Positions 46,957-55,481 of a stretch of DNA of 64,000 nucleotides are shown here, one piece after another. Position numbers and translations under genes: made by a program. Source of the stretch: Microbacterium sp. GTDB lineage: Bacteria > Actinomycetota > Actinomycetes > Actinomycetales > Microbacteriaceae. Positions within the stretch are counted from its first letter, which is position 1. Every line of letters starts with the position of its first letter. The notes below the pieces were generated by a model. It had not been told where the DNA came from. It was given only the letters and a program-made list of their open reading frames with translations, and did not search any database. Location: assembly GCA_017306415.1 (NCBI GenBank), contig JAFKIL010000003.1, forward strand, positions 248,001 through 312,000. The letters are read 5' to 3'.

Positions 46957-48249
46957 CTATGCCGCACCCACCACGATCCGGGGGGTTCCGGCCCAGGTCG
47001 CGGGGTCGGTCGCGTTGCGCCCGTCGACGAGGAGCCGGATGCCTGGGAGGTCCGCCGGGGCCAGCGCGCGGTAGTCCGCGTGGTCGGTCTGCAGCACAGC
47101 GACATCGGCGGCGTCGCCGAGTGCGTAGGGGTCGAAACCGAGCGCCCGCAACTCGTCGTCGTCGTACAGCGGGTCGTGGACGCGGACGCGGGCGCCCCGC
47201 GCCGTCAGCGCCGCCACGGTAGGAAAGACGCCGGAGAACGCGGTCTCCTTGACGCCCCCGCGATAGGAGGCGCCGAGCACGACAGCCTCCAGCCCCGTGA
47301 GGTCACCGAGGATCCCGGCCGCCTGCGCCACCAGTCGCTCGGGCATGGACGCGTTCAGCAGTCGTGCGGTGCGCACGATGTCGGCATCGGGATCCGTCGA
47401 GAGATAGAGCCTCGGATACACCGGGATGCAGTGCCCCCCGACGGCGATGCCCGGACGATGGATGTGGCTGTACGGCTGCGAGTTGCACGCCTCGATGACC
47501 TGGTAGACGTCGATGCCGTGCTGCGCCGCGAACAGCCCGAACTGGTTGGCGAGCCCGATGTTGACGTCACGGTAGGTGGTCTCGGCGAGCTTGGCCATCT
47601 CGGCGGCCTCAGCCGTGCCGAGGTCCCATACGCCGTTCGGGCGGGCGAGATCGGCCCGCTCGTCGAACTGCAGCACCGCCTCGTAGAACTCGCGTGCTCG
47701 GCGCGCACCCTCCGGCGACAGTCCGCCGATGAGCTTGGGGTACTTGCGCAGATCGGCGAAGACCCGGCCGGTCAGGACGCGCTCCGGCGAGAACACGAGG
47801 TGGAAGTCGGTGCCCTCGACGAGCCCCGAACCCTCCTCGATCATCGGCTTCCAGCGCCCGCGCGTCGTCCCCACCGGCAGGGTGGTCTCGTACGAGACGA
47901 GTGTGCCGGGGGTGAGGTGCGCGGCGAGGGACCTGGTCGCGGCGTCCATCCACGCGAAGTCGGGCTCCCACGTGGTGTCGTTCACGAAGAGCGGCACGAC
48001 GAGCACGACCGCGTCGGCGCCGGGGATCGCCTCGGCGTAGTCGGTGGTCGCGCGCAGCCGCCCGGCGGGCACGAGCGCGCTCAGCTTCTCCTGCAGGCCG
48101 GCCTCGCCCGGGAACGGCTCGCGCGCCTCGTTGACAGCCGTGACCGCCCGCGCGTCGACGTCCACGCCGATGACGTCGTGACCCGAATCGGCGAACTGGA
48201 CGGCGAGGGGAAGCCCGATCTTTCCGAGGGCGACGACGGCGATGCGCAT
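46957..48249 (-). CDS. Nucleotide-sugar 6-dehydrogenase (UDP-GlcNAc or UDP-ManNAc type)
   Basis: This is a 430-residue UDP-glucose/GDP-mannose dehydrogenase-family enzyme that oxidises a hexose C6 to a carboxylate in two steps. It has the nucleotide-binding LGKIGLPLA, LVVPLFVND, SPERVLTG and the catalytic Cys in GGHCIPVYP. This subgroup includes WecC (UDP-ManNAcA) and WbpA (UDP-GlcNAcA). With the UDP-GlcNAc 2-epimerase at 51036 it can yield UDP-ManNAcA; with the Gfo/Idh/MocA and aminotransferase genes it fits a WbpA role. The ATG at 48249 follows TAGACT by 7 nt. Confidence 0.88.
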   Translation of the reverse strand: MRIAVVALGKIGLPLAVQFADSGHDVIGVDVDARAVTAVNEAREPFPGEAGLQEKLSALVPAGRLRATTDYAEAIPGADAVVLVVPLFVNDTTWEPDFAWMDAATRSLAAHLTPGTLVSYETTLPVGTTRGRWKPMIEEGSGLVEGTDFHLVFSPERVLTGRVFADLRKYPKLIGGLSPEGARRAREFYEAVLQFDERADLARPNGVWDLGTAEAAEMAKLAETTYRDVNIGLANQFGLFAAQHGIDVYQVIEACNSQPYSHIHRPGIAVGGHCIPVYPRLYLSTDPDADIVRTARLLNASMPERLVAQAAGILGDLTGLEAVVLGASYRGGVKETAFSGVFPTVAALTARGARVRVHDPLYDDDELRALGFDPYALGDAADVAVLQTDHADYRALAPADLPGIRLLVDGRNATDPATWAGTPRIVVGAA

Positions 48250-48256
48250 GGATTCC

Positions 48257-48262
48257 AGTCTA
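48257..48262 (-). promoter_or_regulatory. -10 box TAGACT for a leaderless nucleotide-sugar dehydrogenase mRNA
   Basis: Minus-strand TAGACT is followed by 7 nt and the ATG at 48249. Confidence 0.5.
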
Positions 48263-48291
48263 GGCGGCGGCACGACGGCACTCGGCGCGCA

Positions 48292-48322
48292 GACGGCCCC
48301 GGCCATGCGGGCCGGGGCCGTC
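48292..48322 (-). terminator. Hairpin terminator after the cell-wall-binding-repeat gene
   Basis: There is a perfect 13-bp inverted repeat (48292-48304 and 48310-48322) with a 5-nt loop, 15 bp past the stop of the gene ending at 48338. It has no T-tract. It separates that gene from the dehydrogenase, which has its own -10 box. Confidence 0.65.
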
Positions 48323-48337
48323 GTCACGCGGAGTGGG

Positions 48338-49750
48338 TCAGCCGCACACGAACAACTGCTCGACGTCGGTCGACAGCGCTCCCTGGCCACCCAGGAGTAG
48401 CACGCCGTTCGAGCGCTGGTCGGTGATGCCGGATGCCGCGCCCTGGGTGATGCAGCGCGGGTCCGTGAGGAACAGCGGCGCGCCGAGGGAGCCGGCGAGC
48501 GGCGCTCCCGCGAGCGCGTCGGGGAAGTTCGCCCCGCTCGCGAGCAGCGAGAAGTCCGTCACCGGGAACGTGTTCGCGTTGATCTCAGCGGCCGTGTCGT
48601 AGCGGGAGGCGCCGGCGAGGCGGACGACGTGGTCTGCGCCGAACGCGCTCTTCAGCCCGTTCTCGATGCCGGTCGACACCGCACCGGTGCCCCCGGCGAT
48701 GATGACGAGCGTGACACCGAGGTCGGTCAGCAGCTTCTTCGTCGCCGCGGGGAGCGTGGTGGAGTTCCCATCGGTCAGGATGACCGGGCCGCCCATGTAG
48801 CCCGCCGCAGGACCGGCAGCCAGGGCGTCGGGGTAGTTGCGGCCCGTGGCGACGATCGCGACGCTCTGGCCGCCGGACGTGAAGGCGTCGCGGACGATCT
48901 TCTCGCCGGTCTCGTAGCGGCTGGCGCCGCCGAGACGGGTGACGACTACGCCGGCGTTGCCCTTCTGTGCGGCCTTCTTCGCCGCCGCGAGCACGGCGTC
49001 GGAGACGGCGCCGGTGCCGCCGGCGACGACGATGCGAGCCGGAGCGAGGCGCGTGAGTTCCGCCGCGGTGGCGGCCGGCAGGCTCGTCGCCGCCGTCGTC
49101 AGGAGGACGCCGCCGTGCTTGATCGCGGCCGGGCCCGCAGCGAGCGCGTCGGGATAGTTCATCCCGTTCGCGAGATAGACGACGTCGGGGCTCCCGCTCG
49201 GGTACATCGACTGCGACACCTCGACGGCCGTCCCGAACCGGTCGGCCCCGGCCACGCGGCCGACGTCGAAGGCGTGCGGGTGCAACGTCACGATGTTGAG
49301 GGGTGTGACGGTCGCACCCGTGAGCACGATGTCGTTGGACTCCGCGAAGTAGCGCTTGTCCTGCCACCACTCGACGCCGATCGACTTCGCGTCGGCCTGG
49401 AACCGGATCGTGTAGGTGCCGGCCTCCAGGACGGGCGACGTCCAGACGTTGCCGGTCGGGCCCGTCCACGTGCGCGAGTCCTCGACGAGGTCGTAGTAGC
49501 CGGTGTCGGGGTCGAGCTTCCAGAACTCGACGGTGACCTCGGAGTTCGGCGACAGCGTCTGCGGCCCGCCGGACGACGGCTGATACTGGATCGTCGCGCT
49601 GACCTGCGCCTCGGTGGAGGAGAGCGCGGCGGCGACGACGTGGGCGGGAGGCGCCGCGGCGGCGACGGGCGCGGCATGCGCGGCGGAGGCGCCGAACACC
49701 CCGATCCCGAGCGCGACGACGGTGGTGAGGGCGATGTGACGAGCGCTCAT
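48338..49750 (-). CDS. Secreted protein with three cell-wall-binding-2 repeats
   Basis: This is a 470-residue exported protein. The N-terminal signal peptide has the AHA-A cleavage site near residue 27. A domain of about 110 residues with a carboxypeptidase-regulatory/Ig-like look (SGGPQTLSPNSEVTVEFW) follows. Three CW-binding-2 repeats come next, marked by DRFGTAVEV, SRYETGEKI and SRYDTAAEI, with NYPDALAAGPAA or NFPDALAGAPLA. It has no evident enzymatic domain, so it may be a structural or binding protein on the wall. A TACGAT -10 candidate at 49791-49796 and GGAGA nine nt before the ATG support the start. A hairpin terminator follows. Confidence 0.9.
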   Translation of the reverse strand: MSARHIALTTVVALGIGVFGASAAHAAPVAAAAPPAHVVAAALSSTEAQVSATIQYQPSSGGPQTLSPNSEVTVEFWKLDPDTGYYDLVEDSRTWTGPTGNVWTSPVLEAGTYTIRFQADAKSIGVEWWQDKRYFAESNDIVLTGATVTPLNIVTLHPHAFDVGRVAGADRFGTAVEVSQSMYPSGSPDVVYLANGMNYPDALAAGPAAIKHGGVLLTTAATSLPAATAAELTRLAPARIVVAGGTGAVSDAVLAAAKKAAQKGNAGVVVTRLGGASRYETGEKIVRDAFTSGGQSVAIVATGRNYPDALAAGPAAGYMGGPVILTDGNSTTLPAATKKLLTDLGVTLVIIAGGTGAVSTGIENGLKSAFGADHVVRLAGASRYDTAAEINANTFPVTDFSLLASGANFPDALAGAPLAGSLGAPLFLTDPRCITQGAASGITDQRSNGVLLLGGQGALSTDVEQLFVCG

Positions 49751-49868
49751 TCCGAGCGTTCTCCGTTCTGCGGGAGGGATGGGTCGCGTGATCGTAACAC
49801 CCCCAGGAGATTCTAAGAAGTCGCACATGCAACTCCCATCCGGGACGTCCGGGCTCGGCGCCGTCCGA

Positions 49869-50966
49869 TCAGCGCGCCCGGGACCGCGCGTGCGCGACAG
49901 CGTCGGCATAGACCCGCGCGTAACCGCGCCGACGGCTTTCGTCGGTGAAGCGCGCGCGGACGGCTGCCGCGATCTCGGCGGCCGTGCGCGTCGCGTTCAG
50001 GTCGATCACGCGCTCCACGGCCCCCGCGAACGCCGCCGCCGTCCGGCCGTCGACGAGGACGCCGTCTGGCTCGTGCACGAACTCGGCCTGACCCCCGTTC
50101 GCGCCGACCACGACAGGCCGTCCGCTCGCGAGCGCCTCGGCGATCGACACGCCGAAGGTCTCCCCCGCGGTCGGAAGGAGGAACACGTCGGCAGCCGCCA
50201 GCTCCTCGAGCACCCGCTCGGTGGGCAGCGTGCCGACCAGCGCGATGCGGTCGGAGATGCGCAGGCGGAGGGCGAGCGCCTCCACCTCGTCGCGCATCGG
50301 ACCCGACCCGATCCACCGCAGCGAGACATCCATGCCCCGCCGCGCGAGCTCGGCGGTCGTCTCCACCGCGATGTCGGGGCCCTTGCGCGGAACGAGGCCC
50401 CCGACGGCGACGAGGGACACCCTCCCGGCCGTCAACGAACGACGCTCCGGCACCTGGGCGAGATGCTCCACCGCGTTGGGGACGATCTCGACCGCACCCG
50501 CACGGGACCGGCGGATCGCGTCGGCCAGGCGGTCCCCCACCGCGACGACGACGTCCGGGCGCCGCATCAGCCGCAGGGTGGCCGGGAGCGCGAGCCGCAC
50601 CGGGAGGGGCAGGGTCTCGGGCGCGAGGATGCCCGACAGATGCTCGGTGTGCACCCAGGGTGTCGCCGAGCGGAGGCGCCGGAACGGAAGGAGGGCGGAC
50701 GCGGCCATCGTGTGCAGGAGGTCGAACCGCTCGACCATCGGAGCGAGGCGGCGCGCGGCGGATCGGACGCTGAGCGGATTCGACGCGGACATCGCGATCG
50801 TCTCCACACCCCACGCCCGCTCGGCGGAGGGCGCGGGCGCCGACGACAGGTGGACCACGTGCACCTCGTGGTCCCGCGCGAGCAGGTCGATGTCCCGCTC
50901 GATGAACACGCCCGTGGCCGGCGACGACGGCGTGGGGAGCCAGGTCGTCACGATGAGAACGCGCAC
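49869..50966 (-). CDS. Glycosyltransferase family 4 (GT-B)
   Basis: This is a 365-residue GT-B enzyme of the GT4 family. The N-terminal domain starts with MRVLIVTTWLPTP and contains TGVFIERDI; the C-terminal donor domain has the GGLVPRKGPD motif and the EX7E-type region FGVSIAEALASGRPVVVG. It probably transfers a sugar from a nucleotide donor to an undecaprenyl-linked acceptor at the membrane. The GTG at 50966 follows TACGGT by six nt (50973-50978), so the mRNA appears leaderless. It is divergent from wecB with 69 bp between starts. Confidence 0.9.
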   Translation of the reverse strand: MRVLIVTTWLPTPSSPATGVFIERDIDLLARDHEVHVVHLSSAPAPSAERAWGVETIAMSASNPLSVRSAARRLAPMVERFDLLHTMAASALLPFRRLRSATPWVHTEHLSGILAPETLPLPVRLALPATLRLMRRPDVVVAVGDRLADAIRRSRAGAVEIVPNAVEHLAQVPERRSLTAGRVSLVAVGGLVPRKGPDIAVETTAELARRGMDVSLRWIGSGPMRDEVEALALRLRISDRIALVGTLPTERVLEELAAADVFLLPTAGETFGVSIAEALASGRPVVVGANGGQAEFVHEPDGVLVDGRTAAAFAGAVERVIDLNATRTAAEIAAAVRARFTDESRRRGYARVYADAVAHARSRAR

Positions 50967-50972
50967 GGCTCG

Positions 50973-50978
50973 ACCGTA
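50973..50978 (-). promoter_or_regulatory. -10 box TACGGT for a leaderless GT4 mRNA
   Basis: Minus-strand TACGGT lies six nt before the GTG at 50966, opposite the wecB promoter. Confidence 0.45.
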
Positions 50979-51021
50979 TCAGCGGCACTCGGCGATCAGC
51001 GGCCCGCGTGCGCCGATCACC

Positions 51022-51027
51022 TAGGCT
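51022..51027 (+). promoter_or_regulatory. -10 box TAGGCT for a leaderless wecB mRNA
   Basis: TAGGCT lies eight nt before the GTG at 51036. Confidence 0.45.
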
Positions 51028-51035
51028 GGTGGCCC

Positions 51036-52106
51036 GTGAAGGTCATCAGCGTCGTCGGAGCACGCCCGCAGTTCGTGAAGCTCGCCCCCATCGCCCACGC
51101 GGCGGCCGACGCCGGGATCGAGCACGTCATCGTGCACACCGGGCAGCACTACGACCCGATGCTCTCCGACGTCTTCTTCGAGGACCTCGGGATACCTGCA
51201 CCGGACGTCCACCTCGGGGTGGGATCAGCCGGTCACGGCGTGCAGACCGGCGCGATGCTGGGTGCTCTCGACGGCGTGTTCGACGAGCACCGCCCCGACT
51301 GGGTGCTCGTCTACGGTGACACCAACTCCACGATCGCCGCCGCGCTATCGGCCGTGAAGCTCCACCTTCCGGTCGCGCATCTCGAGGCGGGGCTGCGCTC
51401 GTTCAACCGGCGGATGCCGGAAGAGCACAACCGCGTCCTGACCGACCATGCCGCGGACCTGCTGCTGGCCCCGACGGACGGGGCTGCCGCGCACCTGACC
51501 GACGAGGGCCTCGCCGCGCGCACCGTCGTGGTGGGCGACGTCATGACGGATGTGCTGTTCCAGGTGCGCGACCGGGTGGCCGGGGCGCCGTCCCGGCTGG
51601 TCGAGGAGCTCGGACTCACCCCGGGCTCCTTCTCCGTCGCCACGATCCACCGCGCGGAGAACACCGACGATCCGGAGCGTCTGGCCGACATCGTCGCCGG
51701 TCTCTCGTCGCTCGACCACCGTGTCGTGCTCCTCGCTCACCCCCGCCTGGCCTCGCGCGCGGCCACGGCGGGGATCCCGCTCACGACCGGCTCGCTGGTC
51801 TCGCACCCGCCCCTCGCCTACCCCGACCTGATCGCGGCGGTCCTCGCGAGCCGGGCCGTCGTCACCGACTCCGGGGGTCTCCAGAAGGAGGCGTTCCTGC
51901 TCCGCGTGCCCGCCACGACGGTGCGCACCGAGACCGAGTGGGTCGAGACGATCGCCCTCGGCTGGAACGTCCTCGCGAACACCGCCGACGAGATCGCTGC
52001 GGCGGTCGGCCGCCCACGGCCGGCGGACACGGATGCCGCGCCCTACGGCGACGGGCATGCCGCCGACCGCGTCGTGCGCGCGCTGCTCTCCCGCGCGGGC
52101 GCCTGA
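51036..52106 (+). CDS. wecB: UDP-N-acetylglucosamine 2-epimerase (non-hydrolysing)
   Basis: This is a 356-residue enzyme interconverting UDP-GlcNAc and UDP-ManNAc, or the WbpI-type reaction on a diacetamido uronate. It has GARPQFVK and HTGQHYDP, then GDTNST, HLEAGLRS, PEEHNR and DSGGLQKEA, all signature segments of the family. The GTG at 51036 follows a TAGGCT box, and upstream in-frame sequence is a shadow of the GT4 gene. A GT2 gene follows after 18 bp. The sequence alone does not tell WecB from WbpI. Confidence 0.9.
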   Translation: MKVISVVGARPQFVKLAPIAHAAADAGIEHVIVHTGQHYDPMLSDVFFEDLGIPAPDVHLGVGSAGHGVQTGAMLGALDGVFDEHRPDWVLVYGDTNSTIAAALSAVKLHLPVAHLEAGLRSFNRRMPEEHNRVLTDHAADLLLAPTDGAAAHLTDEGLAARTVVVGDVMTDVLFQVRDRVAGAPSRLVEELGLTPGSFSVATIHRAENTDDPERLADIVAGLSSLDHRVVLLAHPRLASRAATAGIPLTTGSLVSHPPLAYPDLIAAVLASRAVVTDSGGLQKEAFLLRVPATTVRTETEWVETIALGWNVLANTADEIAAAVGRPRPADTDAAPYGDGHAADRVVRALLSRAGA

Positions 52107-52124
52107 CCGACGGGAGATGAGCGG

Positions 52125-53201
52125 ATGCCGTATCTCGTCGATTTCGTCATCGCCGTACATGATGCCCGGCGACCGATCGCCCGCGCCGTGGCGTCCGTGC
52201 TCGCCGCCGGGCTCGACAGCGAGCGGCTGCGCGTCACGGTGGTCTGCCACAACATCGACCGGGAGCAGATCGCGGCAGCGCTCGGACCGGAGCTCGCCGG
52301 CCGTGTGCGGCTCCTCGAGCTGAAAGATGGCATCCACAGCCCCGCCGGCCCGTTCACCCACGGGATCGAGGCCGCCGACGCGCGGTTCGTGTCGATCATG
52401 GGCTCCGACGACTACCTCGAGCCGGGCGCCCTGGGAGCGTGGGCCGAGCTGGCCGCCCAGCGCGGACTGGACGTGGTCATCCCGGTGCAGCGGCATCCCT
52501 CCCGCGCCGTCATCCGGAACCCCGTGGTGCGATTCCGCCGGGTCTCACCCCTCGATCCCCTGAAGGACCGCCTCGTCTACCGCACCTCGCCGATCGGCTT
52601 GATCAGCACGGCCCTCGTCCGCCGGGCAGGTCTGCGTCTGACCGCGGGAGTGCCCACAGGCGAGGACCAGGAGTTCAGCATCCGCCTCGCTCTGTCCGGC
52701 GCCGCGATCGGCTATGCGTGGGGCCGCCCGGCGTACATCCTGGGTGACGACGCAGCCGATCGCACCACCCAGGCACGTCGACCGGTGGACGCCGAGTTCG
52801 ACGCCCTGCTCCGGATGCTCCGCGAATCGTGGTTCGCGCAGTTCCCGCTCGACGACCGGCGGGCGGTCGCCGTCAAGTACGTGCGCATCCACCTTCTCGC
52901 CTTCGTCCGGCGCCGGCTCGACGCGGACGACTGGACGGAGGCCGTCCGGGTCGACCTCGCCGCACTCGTCGCGCGGCTGGACGAGGCCGCGCCCGGCTTC
53001 CGGGGCCACCTGTCCATCGCGGACGTGCGCGCCCTGCGCGCGCTCGCCGAAGGGGTGCCGCCGGCCGAGCTGCACGCACGGGTCATCGCGCGCAGCCGCT
53101 TCGGGACGCCGTCGACCGTCCTGCCGTCGCGCATCGGCGCCTTCTTCGCGGCGGATGCACCGCCCCGGTTCATAGCGGCGTCCGTGCTCATGTCGCGATG
53201 A
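52125..53201 (+). CDS. Glycosyltransferase family 2 (stand-alone relative of a fused domain)
   Basis: This is a 358-residue GT2-type enzyme. It has VDFVIAVHDARRPIARAVASVL, SPAGPFTHGI, the metal site MGSDDYLEPG and TGEDQEFSIRLALSG. The C-terminal ~110 residues are helical. It is closely related to the first ~330 residues of the fused protein at 55482-57863, which has the same VVIANHDLRRP, SPAGPMNAGI and LGSDDYLEPG segments. Function is sugar transfer, with substrates unknown. It lies downstream of wecB in the same direction. Confidence 0.85.
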   Translation: MPYLVDFVIAVHDARRPIARAVASVLAAGLDSERLRVTVVCHNIDREQIAAALGPELAGRVRLLELKDGIHSPAGPFTHGIEAADARFVSIMGSDDYLEPGALGAWAELAAQRGLDVVIPVQRHPSRAVIRNPVVRFRRVSPLDPLKDRLVYRTSPIGLISTALVRRAGLRLTAGVPTGEDQEFSIRLALSGAAIGYAWGRPAYILGDDAADRTTQARRPVDAEFDALLRMLRESWFAQFPLDDRRAVAVKYVRIHLLAFVRRRLDADDWTEAVRVDLAALVARLDEAAPGFRGHLSIADVRALRALAEGVPPAELHARVIARSRFGTPSTVLPSRIGAFFAADAPPRFIAASVLMSR

Positions 53202-53209
53202 GTCGCCGT

Positions 53210-54346
53210 TCAGCCGTGCGAGCGTGACCTGCTCGTCGCCGCGGTGAGGACCGATGCCACGCGCTCCTGCTGCGCCCGGGTGAGGTGCGGGAACATCGGG
53301 AGCGAGAGGATGCGCGCGGCCGCGCGCTCGGCGACCGGGAACTGGCCGCGGCGGTAGCCGAGCCCGGCGTAGGCGTCGGTCAGGTGCAGCGGAGTCGGAT
53401 AGTGGATCGCCGCCCCGACACCGGCGGCGGCGAGATCGGCCAGCACGCGGTCGCGCTCCTCGACGCGCACGACGTACAGGTGCCAGACGTCGCGGTTGCC
53501 GCTACGGGTGCCGGGGAGGCGGACGCCGGGGGATGCGGCGAGGAGGTCGGCGTAGCGGTCGGCTGCCGCGGCTCGCGCGGCGTTCCAGTCGTCCAGCCGG
53601 CGCAGCTTCGCCGACAGCGCGACCGACTGGACCGCGTCCATGCGGGAGTTGCGTCCGACGCGATCGTGGACGTACTTGACCGAGCTGCCGTGCGCCCCGA
53701 GGTTGCGGACGACGTCGGCGAGGGCGGCGTCATCGGTCATCACGGCACCCGCGTCGCCCGCGGCGCCCAGGTTCTTTCCGGGGTAGAAGCTCGTGGCGGC
53801 GATCGTCCCCAGCGCGCCGGCACGGCCCGCGGCGGACACCGCCCCCTGGGACTGCGCGGCGTCCTCGACGATGGCGATCCCGCGTCGCGCGGCGAGCGGC
53901 GCGAGCGCCTCGACCGGCGCGGTCTGTCCGAACAGGTGCACCGGCACGATGGCACGCGTGCGCTCCGTGATCGCGGACTCCGCCGCGGCGGGGTCGATGA
54001 GCAGCGTCTCGTCGTCGACGTCGACGAAGACGGGCGTGGCGCCGACCGCGGTGACCGCCTCCGCGGTCGCGATGAACGTGTTCACCGGGAGGATGACCTC
54101 GTCGCCCGCCTGGATGCCGAGCGCGCGGTACGCGAGCTCCAGCGCATCCGTCCCGTTCGCGACCCCGACGACGTGCTCCACGCCGATGTACGCGGCGAAC
54201 TCCCGCTCGAAAGCGGCCACGTCCGGGCCGCCGACGAAGTGCGCAGCCCGGAGCAGGCGCTCCCACGCGGCGAGGACCTCGTCGGCCACCTCTGCCTGCT
54301 GCGAGACGAGGTCCAGGAACGGGACTGCGGGCGCTCCGTCGGCCAT
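53210..54346 (-). CDS. DegT/DnrJ/EryC1 aminotransferase (WbpE-like)
   Basis: This is a 378-residue PLP enzyme that aminates a keto nucleotide sugar. It has VANGTDALELAYRALG, VEDAAQSQGA, and the catalytic Lys in SFYPGKNLGAAGDAGA. The sequence type is close to WbpE/WlbC, which makes the 3-amino group of UDP-2,3-diamino uronates, and the adjacent oxidoreductase matches the required partner. The ATG at 54346 has AAGGAG eight nt upstream; the GTG at 54355 would sit on top of that site and is rejected. The 3' end faces the GT2 gene with 8 bp between stops. Confidence 0.88.
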   Translation of the reverse strand: MADGAPAVPFLDLVSQQAEVADEVLAAWERLLRAAHFVGGPDVAAFEREFAAYIGVEHVVGVANGTDALELAYRALGIQAGDEVILPVNTFIATAEAVTAVGATPVFVDVDDETLLIDPAAAESAITERTRAIVPVHLFGQTAPVEALAPLAARRGIAIVEDAAQSQGAVSAAGRAGALGTIAATSFYPGKNLGAAGDAGAVMTDDAALADVVRNLGAHGSSVKYVHDRVGRNSRMDAVQSVALSAKLRRLDDWNAARAAAADRYADLLAASPGVRLPGTRSGNRDVWHLYVVRVEERDRVLADLAAAGVGAAIHYPTPLHLTDAYAGLGYRRGQFPVAERAAARILSLPMFPHLTRAQQERVASVLTAATSRSRSHG

Positions 54347-54410
54347 CGCGGTCACTCCTTCGATTCGGGCGCCGCGTGCGGGCGGCGGCAGGTTCGTGGT
54401 GGCGACGCGC

Positions 54411-55448
54411 TCAGGCGACGCCGGACGGGGCGGCCGAGGCGAGCTCGAGGTCCCGGCTCGCCGCCTCCAGGACGTTCAGCACGCGCAGGCCGGATGCGCC
54501 GTCCGTGCGCGCGGGCCGGCCCTCGCGGATGGCGGCGGCGAACTCCTCGACCATCGCCGACAGCGCCTCCCGCTCGGCCAGCGCGGGAGCCCACGTATCG
54601 CCGAGCCGGTACGACACCATCGCCGCGATGCGGTCCTGCCCGACACCCGTCTGGTGCGGGAGATCGATCCCACGGTCATACATGCTCAGCCGCTGCTGCG
54701 GATTGAGGTCGTCCCAGACGAGCGTGCGGCGGGAGCCGGCGATCACCATCTGCCGGATCTTCGTCGGGCTCATCCAGTTGACGTGGACGTGGACCATGCC
54801 CCCGTTGGGGAGCGGCGTCATGAGATGTCCTACGCACGCCTTCCCGGCCCCGAGAGGGTCGGCCCCGTAGGCGGAGACCTCCGTGGGGACGAGACCACCC
54901 GGGAGGATGAAGTCGATGATCGACAGGTCGTGCGGCGCGAGATCCCAGAAGACGTCGACGTCCGGCTGCACGAGCCCGAGGTTGATGCGGGTCGAATCGA
55001 CGTAGAGGATGTCGCCGAGCGCCCCCTCCGCGATGAGCTCGCGGATCTTCTGGACCGCCGTCGTGTAGCAGTAGGTGTGATCGGTCATGAGGACCAGACC
55101 CCGGCGATGGGCCTCGTCGTTCATCTCCCGCGCGCGCTCGCTCGACTCCGCCATCGGCTTCTCCACGACGACGTGCTTGCCCGCCGCGAACGCCTTCATC
55201 GCGAGCGGGTGGTGGGTGCGCGCCGGGGTGGCGATCGCGACGGCGTCGATCGAGGGGTCCGCAAGGACGTCGTCGATGTCGGTGAAGACGGGGACGCCGC
55301 CGACGGAGGATGCCACCTGCTGCGCCCTCGCGGCATCCAGGTCGACGATCGCCGCGAGCTCCCAGAACGGGGAGGAGGTGAAGTTGCGTGCGAGGTTCGG
55401 ACCCCAGTAGCCGGCGCCGATCACGGCGACGCGGAGGTGTTCAGGCAT
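54411..55448 (-). CDS. Gfo/Idh/MocA family oxidoreductase (WbpB/WlbA-like)
   Basis: This is a 345-residue NAD-dependent enzyme. It has GAGYWGPNLARNF for NAD binding and VEKPMAESS with the conserved Lys, then FWDLAPHDLSIIDF. The WbpB/WlbA type oxidises C3 of UDP-GlcNAcA so that an aminotransferase can add nitrogen. The aminotransferase gene is 64 bp downstream in the same direction. The ATG at 55448 follows TACCGT by 7 nt (55456-55461); a GTG three codons earlier is possible. Confidence 0.88.
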   Translation of the reverse strand: MPEHLRVAVIGAGYWGPNLARNFTSSPFWELAAIVDLDAARAQQVASSVGGVPVFTDIDDVLADPSIDAVAIATPARTHHPLAMKAFAAGKHVVVEKPMAESSERAREMNDEAHRRGLVLMTDHTYCYTTAVQKIRELIAEGALGDILYVDSTRINLGLVQPDVDVFWDLAPHDLSIIDFILPGGLVPTEVSAYGADPLGAGKACVGHLMTPLPNGGMVHVHVNWMSPTKIRQMVIAGSRRTLVWDDLNPQQRLSMYDRGIDLPHQTGVGQDRIAAMVSYRLGDTWAPALAEREALSAMVEEFAAAIREGRPARTDGASGLRVLNVLEAASRDLELASAAPSGVA

Positions 55449-55455
55449 ATGGGCC

Positions 55456-55461
55456 ACGGTA
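55456..55461 (-). promoter_or_regulatory. -10 box TACCGT for a leaderless oxidoreductase mRNA
   Basis: Minus-strand TACCGT is followed by 7 nt and the ATG at 55448. Confidence 0.45.
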
Positions 55462-55481
55462 TCAGCAGTTCCCGAGAGGGA

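Noticed and set aside
54347-54355. GTG at 54355 as start of the WbpE-like gene
   Set aside because: It overlaps the AAGGAG site that is well placed for the ATG at 54346.
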